DNA of 42,817 bases from [Eubacterium] saphenum (lineage in GTDB: Bacteria > Bacillota > Clostridia > Oscillospirales > Ruminococcaceae): contig SFJQ01000003.1 in assembly GCA_004555855.1 (NCBI GenBank), positions 1 through 42,817 of the forward strand, read 5' to 3'. The translations under genes were made by a program, and so were the position numbers. Under the pieces are notes generated by a model, which saw only the letters and a program-made list of their open reading frames with translations, did not search any database and had not been told where the DNA came from. This document shows, one piece after another, positions 22,262 to 31,336 of this stretch (positions are counted from its first letter, which is position 1; the number at the start of each line of letters is the position of its first letter).

Positions 22262-23944
22262 TTACTCTTTTTCAACATAATAGCCGTCTGCGCGAACTCC
22301 GTCAATCGCATTGATGAAATCGGAAAATCTCGCGTAGCCGTAATCCGTGAAATCGAAATCCTCGAAATTCTTCTTGATATGCGTGGAAAGCGCCTTTACG
22401 CTGGGCTTTTTGCTGTTCTCGACAAAATCGCGGACAAGCTGCTCGATTTGCTCGGTGCGCTCGACAAACTCCTTGCTCATTTTCGCGTAATTGCCGCTGA
22501 TTTTCACGCCCGCGATGCTCGACAACAACTTCTTCACCGAGCCGATTCCAAGCTCCTTGAGGTAATTCTCGCCGAATTTCTCCTTCAGCAGTTTTCCGAG
22601 CGCGGGGAGAGTCACGCCCTTTTCGCTCTGCGCCGTCTGCATCTGAACCTCGCGTTTTACCGTGTTCAGCTCGAGCTTCTCGGGCTTTTGCTTTCTGGGC
22701 TTTTCGGGAGCTTCGGGCTGCTTCTCCTCGGGCTTATTTCTGGGAGATTTCGCGGGCTTTTTCTCGGGCTGTTTTTCCTCGACAACAGCTTCCTCGCCCT
22801 TTGAGAAAACGTGGTTTTTCGCCACCTTGACCTGCGTTACCGAAAGGATTGCCTTTGCGAAATCGTCAAATCCAAGCTCCGCGACATAGTTTTTGCCGTA
22901 TTTCTCTATGAGCAGGTTGTTGAGCTGACCGAGATTTCCGCCGTTTGGCATATTCTCGCCCGCATATTTCAAAACGTCCTCGGAAAACGCCTCGAGCGTT
23001 ACCGCAGAAACGGGCTTTTCCGGCTCGGTTTTTTCGGCTTCCTCCGCGAGAACAACCATACTGTTTCTGCGGACAAACTGCGGCTGGCTGTCGATAAAAC
23101 GCGCGAAACGCTTTGAGCCGAACCGCGAATAATCGACCTTTCCGAACACGCCCGTCACGAATTTTTCGAGCTGCGACAAATCATCTCTGCCGTTTTTGCG
23201 CGCGAGATACTCCGTGATAACCGAAACCAGCTCGGACGCGGACGGTTCGCTTTGTGACGCGGGTTTGCGCTCCTCAACAGGCTTTGCCGAGTTCTTTTTC
23301 AGAGTGACAAAGGTGTTGCTGCGGCGAAGCTCCGAGAAACTGTCGATAAAGCCCGAAAACCGCTTGTAGCCAAACGCGTCATAATCGATATTGCCGAATT
23401 TTGACGTGAGATAAGCCGAGATTTTCGCCAAATCAAGCCTGCCGTCGTCGTTATCGGAAACGTAGTCGAGAACCGCTTTGCGAAGCGCTTTTTCATCATA
23501 ATTCGCGTTCGGCTCGCAGACTTGATTGAGGTAGCTGAAATGGTGGCAGCTAGCCGTGAAGGGCAGCGGCGTTTTCACCTCGCCGATACCGACAACCAGC
23601 TTTCCCGCCTCGCGAAGCCTGATTGCAAGACGCGTGAAATCGCTGTCGCTCGTCACGAGAACAAAGCCGTCAACGTTTCCCGTGTACAGAATATCCATCG
23701 CGTCGATTATCATCGAGAAATCCGTGCAGTTTTTGCCCGCGATGTAATTCATCTGCTGTACCGGCAAAATCGAGTTGTTGAGCGCGGGATAGTGCCAGCC
23801 GTTGCCGCCCTTTTCCCAATCGCCGTAAACTCTCTTATAGGTCAGCTCGCCGTATTTTGCCGCTTCCTGAAGAATAAACGGAGCGTATTTCGCAGAAACG
23901 TTGTCGCTGTCAATCAAAAGGGCAAGCTTTTTATCTTCGTTCAT
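22262..23944 (-). CDS. NYN-domain ribonuclease with five LOTUS/OST-HTH domains
   Basis: This 560-residue protein has an N-terminal NYN (PIN-like) nuclease domain (1-145) with acidic residues at Asp12/Asp14 (LIDSDN), Asp75 and TSDSDF (Asp100, Asp102), the expected metal site. Five winged-helix LOTUS/OST-HTH repeats follow, at about 152-216, 236-300, 316-381, 428-489 and 497-558. Most show the FG-K-RF or LG-F/SV helix and a closing hydrophobic strand. A Lys/Pro/Glu linker (385-428) separates repeats three and four. NYN-LOTUS proteins are thought to act on RNA, the LOTUS domains binding RNA including G-rich structures. It lies between lysC and the aspartoacylase-like gene with a GGGAG site. Five repeats is more than the one or two I know from bacteria. 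Confidence 0.88.
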   Translation of the reverse strand: MNEDKKLALLIDSDNVSAKYAPFILQEAAKYGELTYKRVYGDWEKGGNGWHYPALNNSILPVQQMNYIAGKNCTDFSMIIDAMDILYTGNVDGFVLVTSDSDFTRLAIRLREAGKLVVGIGEVKTPLPFTASCHHFSYLNQVCEPNANYDEKALRKAVLDYVSDNDDGRLDLAKISAYLTSKFGNIDYDAFGYKRFSGFIDSFSELRRSNTFVTLKKNSAKPVEERKPASQSEPSASELVSVITEYLARKNGRDDLSQLEKFVTGVFGKVDYSRFGSKRFARFIDSQPQFVRRNSMVVLAEEAEKTEPEKPVSAVTLEAFSEDVLKYAGENMPNGGNLGQLNNLLIEKYGKNYVAELGFDDFAKAILSVTQVKVAKNHVFSKGEEAVVEEKQPEKKPAKSPRNKPEEKQPEAPEKPRKQKPEKLELNTVKREVQMQTAQSEKGVTLPALGKLLKEKFGENYLKELGIGSVKKLLSSIAGVKISGNYAKMSKEFVERTEQIEQLVRDFVENSKKPSVKALSTHIKKNFEDFDFTDYGYARFSDFINAIDGVRADGYYVEKE

Positions 23945-23956
23945 AAAATTCTCCCG

Positions 23957-25282
23957 TTATTCCTGTTCGCTGAGGATAAACATATCGTAGATAACCTGAA
24001 TTGCCTTTTCAAAATCAGCGTCATCAATACCAACGATAATGTTCAGCTCGGAAGAACCCTGGTCAATCATTCTGATGTTGATGTCAGCGTGAGAAAGCGC
24101 CGCGAAAACGCGCGTTGCCGTGCCCTTTGCCGACTTCATTCCGCGACCAACGACAGCAATCAGCGAAAGTCCATCGATAATCTCAAAATGGTCGGGACGA
24201 ACAACCTCTTTGATGCGCTCGGCAAGTTTTTCGCGCTGCCCGTCAAGCTCGTGCGAGTTTACGACAACGCTCACGGTGTCAATTCCCGTGGGCATATGCT
24301 CGGGGAAAATCGCGTGGTTTTCGAGAACCTGCAAAAGTCTTCTCATAAAGCCCTTGCTGGAGTTCATTCTGTCCTTTTCAATCGAAATCGCCGAGAAATT
24401 CTTCTTGCCCGCGATACCCGTGATGAGGTATTTTGAGGGCTTGTCGTCAGCATTCGGAACAATCAGCGTTCCTGCGTCCTCGGGAGCGTTTGTGTTCTTT
24501 ATATTAATAGGAATGTTTGCGCTTCTGACGGGGAAAATCGCGTCCTCGTGCAAAACGCCCGCGCCCATATACGAAAGCTCGCGAAGCTCGGAGTAAGTGA
24601 TTACGCTTATTCCCTCGGGGTTCTTGACAATTCTCGGGTCAGCAACCAGAAATCCCGAAACGTCCGTCCAGTTCTCATAAAGCGAAGCTCCGACAGCCTT
24701 TGCGACAACCGAGCCTGTGAAATCCGAACCGCCGCGCGAAAACGTCTTAATCGAGCCGTCGGGCATTGCGCCGTAAAATCCCGGAATAACCGCTCTCGGT
24801 TTTCTTTCGAGAATAGCGCCGAGGCAAGCGTTTGTGACGTCAGCGTCAAACTTTCCGTCGTGGTCGAAGAAAATGCCCTTTGCCGCGTCAACGAATTCAT
24901 AATCAAGATACTTCGCGAGAATAATTCCGTTCAGATATTCACCGCGCGAAGCCGCGTAATCACGGTTTGCGCCCTCGCGGAAATCCTTGCCGATTTTGAC
25001 AAACTCGTCCTCGAGCGACAAATCCAGCCCCAAATCCTTGATAATGCCTTCAAAGCGCTCTCTGACGGGCTTGAAAGCCTTTGCGAAATCCTCGCCGGTC
25101 AAAACCTGCTCATAGCAGCGATACAGCAAATCCGTCACCTTTGTATCATCGGAAAAGCGCTTTCCGGGCGCGCTCGGCACAACATAGCAGCGCTCCTCGT
25201 CGCTTTTGATGATATTCGCGACCTTCTGAAACTGTCCCGCGTCTGCGAGAGAGCTGCCGCCGAACTTTACAACCTTGCTCAT
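23957..25282 (-). CDS. lysC: Aspartate kinase
   Basis: This 441-residue enzyme phosphorylates L-aspartate, the first step toward lysine, threonine and methionine. The N-terminal kinase domain begins KVVKFGGSSLADAGQF and contains FSRGGSDFTGSVVAKA and the ENWTDVSGFLVADPR segment. Two C-terminal ACT domains (about 300-441, including IDTVSVVVNSHEL and DINIRMIDQGSSELNI) indicate feedback control by an end-product amino acid. ATG 25282 has GAGGT upstream. It is the first gene of an operon with the NYN-LOTUS and aspartoacylase-like genes. Which amino acid inhibits it cannot be read from sequence. Confidence 0.96.
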   Translation of the reverse strand: MSKVVKFGGSSLADAGQFQKVANIIKSDEERCYVVPSAPGKRFSDDTKVTDLLYRCYEQVLTGEDFAKAFKPVRERFEGIIKDLGLDLSLEDEFVKIGKDFREGANRDYAASRGEYLNGIILAKYLDYEFVDAAKGIFFDHDGKFDADVTNACLGAILERKPRAVIPGFYGAMPDGSIKTFSRGGSDFTGSVVAKAVGASLYENWTDVSGFLVADPRIVKNPEGISVITYSELRELSYMGAGVLHEDAIFPVRSANIPINIKNTNAPEDAGTLIVPNADDKPSKYLITGIAGKKNFSAISIEKDRMNSSKGFMRRLLQVLENHAIFPEHMPTGIDTVSVVVNSHELDGQREKLAERIKEVVRPDHFEIIDGLSLIAVVGRGMKSAKGTATRVFAALSHADINIRMIDQGSSELNIIVGIDDADFEKAIQVIYDMFILSEQE

Positions 25283-25316
25283 AAATATTACCTCACTTTA
25301 AAAAAACTTATGTAAT

Positions 25317-25345
25317 ATTATATCACAAAACGGCGGAAATTGCAA
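25317..25345 (-). promoter_or_regulatory. Sigma-A promoter of lysC operon
   Basis: TTGCAA (25340-25345), 17-base spacer, TATAAT (25317-25322) on the minus strand. Confidence 0.78.
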
Positions 25346-25361
25346 CATATTTTTAAAAAAC

Positions 25362-25399
25362 TTTCAAAAACAAAACCCCCTCGGATTTCTCCGAGGGGT
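25362..25399 (-). terminator. Intrinsic terminator of fliC
   Basis: Nine-base-pair stem CCCCTCGGA/TCCGAGGGG (25378-25386, 25391-25399) with a four-base loop, followed on the minus strand by GTTTTGTTTTTG. Confidence 0.9.
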
Positions 25400-25457
25400 A
25401 AAACACATTCCTGCTTTTGTTAAGCCGCGCTAAGCGGCATCAGCGTTTCGACTGAAA

Positions 25458-27221
25458 TTAGCCGAGGAGCTGCAGAATGGACTGCGGCTGCTGATTTGCC
25501 TGAGCGAGCATCGACTGAGCTGCCTGCTGGAGGATGTTCATCTTGGTGTAGTTCATCATCTCGGAAGCCATATCGGTGTCGCGGATAGAAGACTCAGCCT
25601 CAGTGAGGTTCTCGTTAGTGGTAGTCAAGTTGGTAATCTTGTGCTCGAGTCTGTTCTGGATAGAACCGAAGGAAGCACGAACCATGGAAACCTTGTTGAT
25701 AGCCTTGTCGATCTGGTCGATAGCTGCGTTAGCATCTTCCTGAGTAGCGAGAGAAAGGTTCTCGGTATTCAAACCGTCCTTACGAGCGGAGATGTTAAGG
25801 TTAGCCTTGAGGTCGCCCATATCAGCTGTGCCGTCCTGGTTGTAGTTGAAGGTGAAGTTTACGCTGTCCTTGGTTCTTGCACCGGTCTGAAGAGTGATAG
25901 AATCGGTGTAAGTGAGGATAGCAGTGGACTTCTCGAAGCTGTTAGACTGAGAAACCTTGCCGTCCGGCTCAACAAGAGCTACAGCCTTGTCGTTAGCAGG
26001 GATAAATGTAGCCTGACCAACGTTTACGGTTGTAGTAACAGTACCTGCGTTAGTAGCGCCGTTTGCCATTTTAGAAGCTTTGATTGTAGCCAATTCATAT
26101 GCAGCACCGGCTTTATCAACATAGCTAATCTTATTGTTCTTATCTACAACCAACTTGCCATCGCCAACCTTGGCAATTTCAGCCAAAGACGTGTCGGTAG
26201 GAACCTTAACGCCATTAACTGTCATAGTGTTAGCGGTAGGATTAGCAGCATCCTTAGCATAAGTCTCAGCAATTGTGATTCCATTCAATGCATTGAATGC
26301 GTCAGCGATTTCCTGGCTTGTAACCTTTGTAGCTGCGGTGAGTTCGATTGTTGCAGTAGTAACACCAGCTGCTCCATCGGTCTTGTCGCCGCCGGTCTTG
26401 CCAAGGTCAACGTTGTAACCGATAGTACCGGGCTGAGTACCAACAGCGTCAGCCTTCTTCTGGAAGTCGATGGTGATTGTATCACCAGCTACGATCTTGT
26501 CGGTGTTTACAGTAATAACAGCGCCGTCATAGGTGAAACCACCCTGTGCTTTGTTCTCGGTATCAGCGGTAACATAATCTACAGTACCAAGAGCGCCTTC
26601 GCTCTTTTCCCATGTAACTTTGCCGTCTTCGTCAATAGAAGCAGTAAATGTTACTGTTTCGCTGTTTGTTCCAGCATAAGCAGAGGAGTCAATTGCCTTT
26701 ACAAAGCCACCAGCAGTACCAACCTGCTGAGCCTGACGAACTGCAGTTGCATAGTTTACGATACCATTGCCGTCAGCCTTTGTGCCGTCAGCCATTTCGC
26801 CGCCGTTAAGAGCCATAGTGCCGTTGAAGTCGGTATCAGCAATCTGGTTGAGCTCGTCGTTGAGCTGATCGAACTCGAGCTGGATAGCAGCGCGGTCGGT
26901 TGCGTTATCGTAAGTGCCGTTTGCAGACTGGGAAGCGAGTTCCTTCATTCTCTGAAGAATGGAGTGGGTTTCCTGAGCTGCGCCCTCGTAAGTCTGGATC
27001 ATGTTGATGCCGTCCTGCGAGTTGCGGATAGCCTGGTTCAAGCCCTTGATCTGGCTTCTCATCTTCTCGGAAACTGCCAAACCTGCTGCGTCATCGCCTG
27101 CGCGATTGATTCTGTAGCCCGAAGAAAGCTTTTCAGAAGACTTCTTCATGCCTGCTACGTTTGCGTTCAACTTGTTGTAAGAGTTGATCGCGTTCATGTT
27201 GTGCTGTACTACCATTCCCAT
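25458..27221 (-). CDS. fliC: Flagellin
   Basis: This 587-residue filament protein has the conserved N-terminal D0/D1 helices (VVQHNMNAINSYNKLN, SSGYRINRAGDDAAGLAVSE, QTYEGAAQETHSILQRMKEL) and C-terminal D1/D0 helices (ITNLTTTNENLTEAESSIRD, ending ANQQPQSILQLLG). Between them lies a Thr/Ala/Lys-rich variable surface region of about 350 residues. It is exported by the flagellar type III apparatus and polymerises into the filament. The sequence favours a narrower set of codons than its neighbours, as expected for a very abundant protein. AAGGAGG precedes the ATG. Control is by a sigma-28 promoter and a 114-base structured leader. The FliB homologue at 10891 may methylate its lysines. Confidence 0.98.
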   Translation of the reverse strand: MGMVVQHNMNAINSYNKLNANVAGMKKSSEKLSSGYRINRAGDDAAGLAVSEKMRSQIKGLNQAIRNSQDGINMIQTYEGAAQETHSILQRMKELASQSANGTYDNATDRAAIQLEFDQLNDELNQIADTDFNGTMALNGGEMADGTKADGNGIVNYATAVRQAQQVGTAGGFVKAIDSSAYAGTNSETVTFTASIDEDGKVTWEKSEGALGTVDYVTADTENKAQGGFTYDGAVITVNTDKIVAGDTITIDFQKKADAVGTQPGTIGYNVDLGKTGGDKTDGAAGVTTATIELTAATKVTSQEIADAFNALNGITIAETYAKDAANPTANTMTVNGVKVPTDTSLAEIAKVGDGKLVVDKNNKISYVDKAGAAYELATIKASKMANGATNAGTVTTTVNVGQATFIPANDKAVALVEPDGKVSQSNSFEKSTAILTYTDSITLQTGARTKDSVNFTFNYNQDGTADMGDLKANLNISARKDGLNTENLSLATQEDANAAIDQIDKAINKVSMVRASFGSIQNRLEHKITNLTTTNENLTEAESSIRDTDMASEMMNYTKMNILQQAAQSMLAQANQQPQSILQLLG

Positions 27222-27342
27222 AGTAATATCCTCCTTGAAAAAAATTGTTTTTTACCCCGTGTGGAATCATTCCGAGGGGCGTTTTGGTGTGTTCCTTCTG
27301 TCGACTTCAGGAATTATCAGCTTCTCAGCTGTCACATCTATT

Positions 27343-27369
27343 ATATCGGCGCATTTTTCCAAAACTTTA
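27343..27369 (-). promoter_or_regulatory. Sigma-28 (FliA/SigD) flagellar promoter of fliC
   Basis: TAAA (27366-27369), 15-base spacer, GCCGATAT (27343-27350) on the minus strand, the class III flagellar promoter pattern. The leader that follows contains a CAGCT-GAGA-AGCTG hairpin and a GGAA/TTCC within CCCC/GGGG stem. Confidence 0.88.
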
Positions 27370-27494
27370 GTGTTTTTTTAAAATTTTTTTGAAATTTTTT
27401 AATTTTTTTATATATTTTGCCTTTCTTTAGCTGTTTAAATTGCAAAATCACTTGATTTTTGGTCAATTTTGGGTAATTATAATAAGGAAAGGAG

Positions 27495-27974
27495 TTGAAA
27501 AAATCGGGGAAAACATCAAAAAAAGTCGCCGTTTACGCGCGCGTTTCGCTCGAAACGGACAGGCTCGCGCACTCGCTTTTGGCGCAAACCGAGTATTACA
27601 GCGGGTTTATACGCGGGAAAAGCAATTGGGATTTTGCGGGAATTTATGCCGACAGCTTCATCAGCGGAACGGAAATTCCCCGCCGAAGCGAGTTTCGCCG
27701 CCTTATCTCCGACTGCGAAAACAGCAGGATTGATTTGGTTTTGTGCAAGTCGATAAGCCGTTTTGCGAGGAATACCGTGGATTTGCCGGAAACCGTGCGG
27801 CATCTGAAGGAGCTTGGAGTTGAGGTTTTGTTTGAGAAGGAGAACATCAGCTCGCTTTCCGAGGGCGGGGAACTTTTGCTCACGATTTTAGCGAGCTTTG
27901 CTCAGGAGGAGAGCCGCTCGGTGTCCGAGAATGTAAAGTGGGGTTATGACGGCTTTCGCCTGTATCAAGTTTAA
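27495..27974 (+). pseudogene. Truncated serine recombinase (catalytic domain only)
   Basis: Residues 1-149 match the resolvase catalytic domain of large serine recombinases: KVAVYARVS with the nucleophilic Ser, an EYYSGFI helix, DSFISGTEIPRRSEF, KSISRFARNTVD and FAQEESRSVSENVKWG. The match stops there and the frame ends nine residues later. The recombinase DNA-binding and zinc-ribbon domains, normally 300 or more residues, are absent. AAGGA lies six bases before the TTG start. Downstream sequence does not continue the family in any frame, so this is a deletion remnant rather than a simple frameshift. It is likely the scar of an excised or decayed element beside fliC. Confidence 0.8.
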
Positions 27975-28191
27975 CGCAATCGTATCGGTATCGTCGGACA
28001 CACCCGGAGTAGAGCTTGTGCTTGAAGATAACTATTCGGCAAGATTTAAGGGAATGGACAGGGTGTGGGGATTTGCCTCGGTAATAAGCAGAACGCTCTG
28101 CCAAAACCAAATTAAAGCCGAAACTATTATTAAAGCTGTGAAAGACGCGAAACTGACCACACCAAGACAACTTGCACTGCTTATCAAGTGA
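27946..28191 (+). CDS. Small ORF joined to the recombinase remnant, unknown
   Basis: An 81-codon frame, shifted by one base from the recombinase, overlaps its end and runs to a terminator. The translated part (for example ARFKGMDRVWGFASVIS and IIKAVKDAKLTTPRQLALL) looks like real protein: amphipathic and low in rare residues. I recognise no domain. There is no good ribosome site at its first ATG. It may be the surviving 3' end of another gene fused at the deletion junction. Confidence 0.35.
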   Translation: MTAFACIKFNAIVSVSSDTPGVELVLEDNYSARFKGMDRVWGFASVISRTLCQNQIKAETIIKAVKDAKLTTPRQLALLIK

Positions 28192-28212
28192 GAAATCATT
28201 CATAAAACTCGA

Positions 28213-28240
28213 AATCCCCCGAAAAAACGGGGGATTTTCT
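28213..28240. terminator. Bidirectional terminator between recombinase remnant and sfp-like gene
   Basis: Nine-base-pair stem AATCCCCCG/CGGGGGATT (28213-28221, 28228-28236) with an A6 loop, T-rich after the stem on the plus strand. Confidence 0.8.
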
Positions 28241-28242
28241 GT

Positions 28243-28869
28243 TTATACCTGCTTGATGAACCGCGAAAGCAGCTCCTCAAGCGAAATTTCCGCAACCGCG
28301 GCTTCCTTCGCGCCCTTTCCCGATATTCCCACGAGATAATCCCCGCAGTCCAGTGCGGCGGTATCGGGGAGCGTTTCCGGAGAAATCGCGCGCAAATCCC
28401 GCGTTATCCCAACGCCCAGCCGCTTCAGGAACGCCTCTTTCTGCACCCAGAGCCGCAGAAAATCCTCAGGGCTTTTCACGGTTTTCTGCTCCTCGTCGGA
28501 CAAAACTCGCGGGTACATTCGTTCGTTCACAGGGCGATTTTTCCGCTCAACGTCCGCGCCGATTTCTTCACCGTCACAAAATGCCGCGACAATCGCGCCC
28601 TCGGTATGCGACATCGAAAAATACACGCTTGAATTTTTGAGGTATGGCTTGCCGTAAGCGCCAAGCGTGAACGCGAGCTTTTTCCTCGGGATTTTCGTGC
28701 GCTTTTCAAGCTCCGACAGCATCAGCAGCCGCGAAAGCAGCGAGTTTATCCTGTCGCTCTCGTTCGCCTTTTTCAGCACGCTTTTCCTCCGCGTCGCGTC
28801 AAGGCAGCCGAGAAACCCCGAAAGCTCGTTCCACGAAACATTTTTCGTTCTTAACAGCAGAATTTCCAT
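28243..28869 (-). CDS. 4'-phosphopantetheinyl transferase, Sfp type
   Basis: This 208-residue enzyme moves phosphopantetheine from coenzyme A to a serine of acyl or peptidyl carrier proteins. Signatures are GAYGKPYL (about residues 69-76), the FSMSHTEG strand, the magnesium-binding IGADVER and the WVQKEAFLKRLGVGI helix. GAGGTGA precedes the ATG at 28869. The Sfp type usually serves secondary metabolism or broad carrier proteins, but no NRPS or PKS genes are in the window. It lies 42 bases downstream of the cellobiose phosphorylase gene on the same strand with no terminator between them, so they may share a transcript. Confidence 0.93.
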   Translation of the reverse strand: MEILLLRTKNVSWNELSGFLGCLDATRRKSVLKKANESDRINSLLSRLLMLSELEKRTKIPRKKLAFTLGAYGKPYLKNSSVYFSMSHTEGAIVAAFCDGEEIGADVERKNRPVNERMYPRVLSDEEQKTVKSPEDFLRLWVQKEAFLKRLGVGITRDLRAISPETLPDTAALDCGDYLVGISGKGAKEAAVAEISLEELLSRFIKQV

Positions 28870-28911
28870 TCAATCACCTCGGATTTGCCCGAAAAATTAA
28901 TTTTACCCCAA

Positions 28912-31290
28912 TTACATTTCAACAAGAACGTCGTTCTCAGCTTTAAGAATATCCGCAGAAATGTGGTTTCCGTCAATTTTCTCGCCGTTAACCGTGATTG
29001 ACTTCACGCCGTGCTGCGAGCCGTTCGGGTTCTTGACGGTGATGTTGAGCGTTTTTCCGCGGAAGTTTTTCTTCATCGAGAACTCCTTCCACTCGCTCGG
29101 GATTGACGGGTCAACGGTAAGTCCGCTCACGTCGGGAACAAGTCCCAGAATACCCTCAACCGTGCCTACCATAACCGTAGAAGCCGTTCCGGTGAGCCAA
29201 TGAACGTGCGCGCGTCCCGCAAACGGGCTGTCCTTGCCCTCGACAAACTGCCCGTAAACGTAAGGTTCAAGGCAGCGCTTTTCGGCATTGTCGTTGTATG
29301 CTGCGGGAGCCGCTTCCTTCCAGTATTTGAAAGCGTTATCGCCGCGGCCGAGCTTCGCCTCCGCGAGAATAAGCCAGCCCTGAGGCTGCGAGAAAATACC
29401 CGCGTTTTCCTTAACGCACTTGTTGTAGCAGTGCATCAGCGCGCCGTCAAACGCGTGGTTTTCATACGGCGGGTACATAACCATCGCACCATACGGCGTA
29501 TTCAACTCGCGGTCAACCGAGTCGAGAGCCTTCTCTGCGCGCTCCTTTGAAGCAAATCCCGAAATAACCGCCCAGCTCTGCGGGTTCAGCCACATCGAAG
29601 CCTCGGGGTCGGTGTGCTTTCCGATAATCTCGCCGGTTTCGCGATATCCGCGGATAAAGCGGTCGCCGTCCCAGCACTCATCGAGGATTTTGCCCATTTT
29701 ATCGTTGATTTCATCGAGATACTTCACATACTCGCCGTCGTTTTTCAGAACAGCATATTCTCTCAAAATCTTGATTGCGTAAACAAGCTGGAACGCAACA
29801 AACGTGCTTTCGCCCTTTTTGCCGAGGCGCAGGCAGTCGTTCCAGTCGGCGTGAAGTCCCGCGGGCATTCCGTGGTTGCCGAGGTTGTTCATCGAGAAGT
29901 CAATCGCGCGTTTGAGATGCTCGTAAACCGTGCCCTTTTCGCCGTTGTTCGCAAAGAAGATTTCTTCATCGAGGAACGCTGCGTCGCCGCTCTCGCCGAT
30001 GTACTTGTAGATTGTCGGGAACAGCCAGAGCGCGTCATCGGCGCGATAAGACGGGTGTCCCGTTTCACGGACATAGCTTTCTTCGTCGGGAGTATCCTCG
30101 TGACCGGCATTGTGCGTGTACTTGACAAGCGGAAGTCCCGCGCCGTTCGTAACCTGAGCCGAGAGCATAAACTTAATCTGCTCCTTCGCCATCTCGGGCG
30201 CAAGGTGAATGACGCCCTGAATATCCTGAACGGTGTCGCGGTAGCCGAAGCCATTTCTCAGACCGCAGTAAACGAGCGAAGCCGCTCTTGACCAGATGAA
30301 CGTGATAAAGCAGTTGTACGCGTTCCAGACGTTAACCATACTGTTGAACGCGGGGTCGGGGGTGTTGACCTGCAGATTGTCCAGTTTTGAGTGCCAGAAC
30401 TTTTTAAGCTCGCCGATTTCCTCCTCGACAACGCCGCTCTTGTTGTACTTCGCGATAATCTTCTCGGCTTCCTCGCCGCTCTTTTGTCCGAGAACGTAAA
30501 TCAGCTTTTTCGTTTCATTCGGTTGAAGAACAAAATCGCTCTGCAAAGCGCCGCAGGAGTTTCCGCAGTAGTTGAGGTTATTCTTCAAGCCCTCCTCGAT
30601 GCCGACAGGATTTGCATAACCTCTGTAAGAGCCTGCGAAAACGTCGCGGTCTCCGCAATAAGCCGAAACCTCCGCGCCCGCAAGTCCGAAGAAACGCTCG
30701 ATGTGTCCGTCTTCAAGCTCGTTCTGTTTCTGGAGAAGATAGCTGCCTTTAAAATAAGTATGCGTGATGAAAAGCGTGTACTGGAGATTTACCTGGTCCT
30801 GCTCGTAGTAGTTGTCGTTGACGAACTCGCAGTAGCCCGTCGCGGAGAGATTTCTCGGCTTTGAGTCGTTGTTGGTGATTTCGCAAGCCCAGACCTCGTA
30901 ATCGGCGTTCTGCGGAACGTAGTAGGTTGTTTTCGTTGCAATATTTTTGTACTCGGAAGAAATAATAGTGTAAGCGGTACCGTGGCGGCACTCGCTCTTG
31001 TACTCGGAAAGCGGCTTGCAGACAGGCGCCCAAGAGCCGCTCCAGTAGTCGTTCAGGTCGTTGTCTTTAATATAAATGTATCTGCCGGGCTGGTCGCAGT
31101 TTACGCTGTTAAAGCGATAGCGCAAAATTCTGCCCTTCGCGCCGCTCTTTACAAACGAATAACCTCCGGCGTTGCCCGAAATAATCGCGCCGTATTCGGG
31201 TGAACCGAGGTAGTTCGCCCAAGGAGCGGGAGTGTCGGGACGAGTGATGACATATTCGCGGTTTTTGTCGTCAAAATAGCCGTAATTCAT
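28912..31290 (-). CDS. Cellobiose phosphorylase (GH94)
   Basis: This 792-residue enzyme matches GH94 cellobiose phosphorylases over its whole length. The N-terminus MNYGYFDDKNREYVITRPDT and the following PWANYLGSPEYGAIIS are near-invariant in cellobiose phosphorylases. The catalytic general acid lies in LHADWNDCL. The enzyme splits cellobiose with phosphate into glucose 1-phosphate and glucose in the cytosol, saving ATP during cellulose use. The open frame extends upstream to 31428, but ATG 31290 has GGAGG nine bases before it and matches family starts. No transporter is adjacent. Its product feeds the glycolytic enzymes encoded further on (pgi, pfkA). Confidence 0.95.
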   Translation of the reverse strand: MNYGYFDDKNREYVITRPDTPAPWANYLGSPEYGAIISGNAGGYSFVKSGAKGRILRYRFNSVNCDQPGRYIYIKDNDLNDYWSGSWAPVCKPLSEYKSECRHGTAYTIISSEYKNIATKTTYYVPQNADYEVWACEITNNDSKPRNLSATGYCEFVNDNYYEQDQVNLQYTLFITHTYFKGSYLLQKQNELEDGHIERFFGLAGAEVSAYCGDRDVFAGSYRGYANPVGIEEGLKNNLNYCGNSCGALQSDFVLQPNETKKLIYVLGQKSGEEAEKIIAKYNKSGVVEEEIGELKKFWHSKLDNLQVNTPDPAFNSMVNVWNAYNCFITFIWSRAASLVYCGLRNGFGYRDTVQDIQGVIHLAPEMAKEQIKFMLSAQVTNGAGLPLVKYTHNAGHEDTPDEESYVRETGHPSYRADDALWLFPTIYKYIGESGDAAFLDEEIFFANNGEKGTVYEHLKRAIDFSMNNLGNHGMPAGLHADWNDCLRLGKKGESTFVAFQLVYAIKILREYAVLKNDGEYVKYLDEINDKMGKILDECWDGDRFIRGYRETGEIIGKHTDPEASMWLNPQSWAVISGFASKERAEKALDSVDRELNTPYGAMVMYPPYENHAFDGALMHCYNKCVKENAGIFSQPQGWLILAEAKLGRGDNAFKYWKEAAPAAYNDNAEKRCLEPYVYGQFVEGKDSPFAGRAHVHWLTGTASTVMVGTVEGILGLVPDVSGLTVDPSIPSEWKEFSMKKNFRGKTLNITVKNPNGSQHGVKSITVNGEKIDGNHISADILKAENDVLVEM

Positions 31291-31336
31291 AGTTTTTTCC
31301 TCCTGAAAGTTATAGTTTTTGTTTAACCTTAACTCT

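Noticed and set aside
25641..27392. 583-codon frame opposite flagellin
   Set aside because: It is antisense to fliC, low complexity (Ser/Cys/Val rich), and open only because of the codon bias of the flagellin gene.
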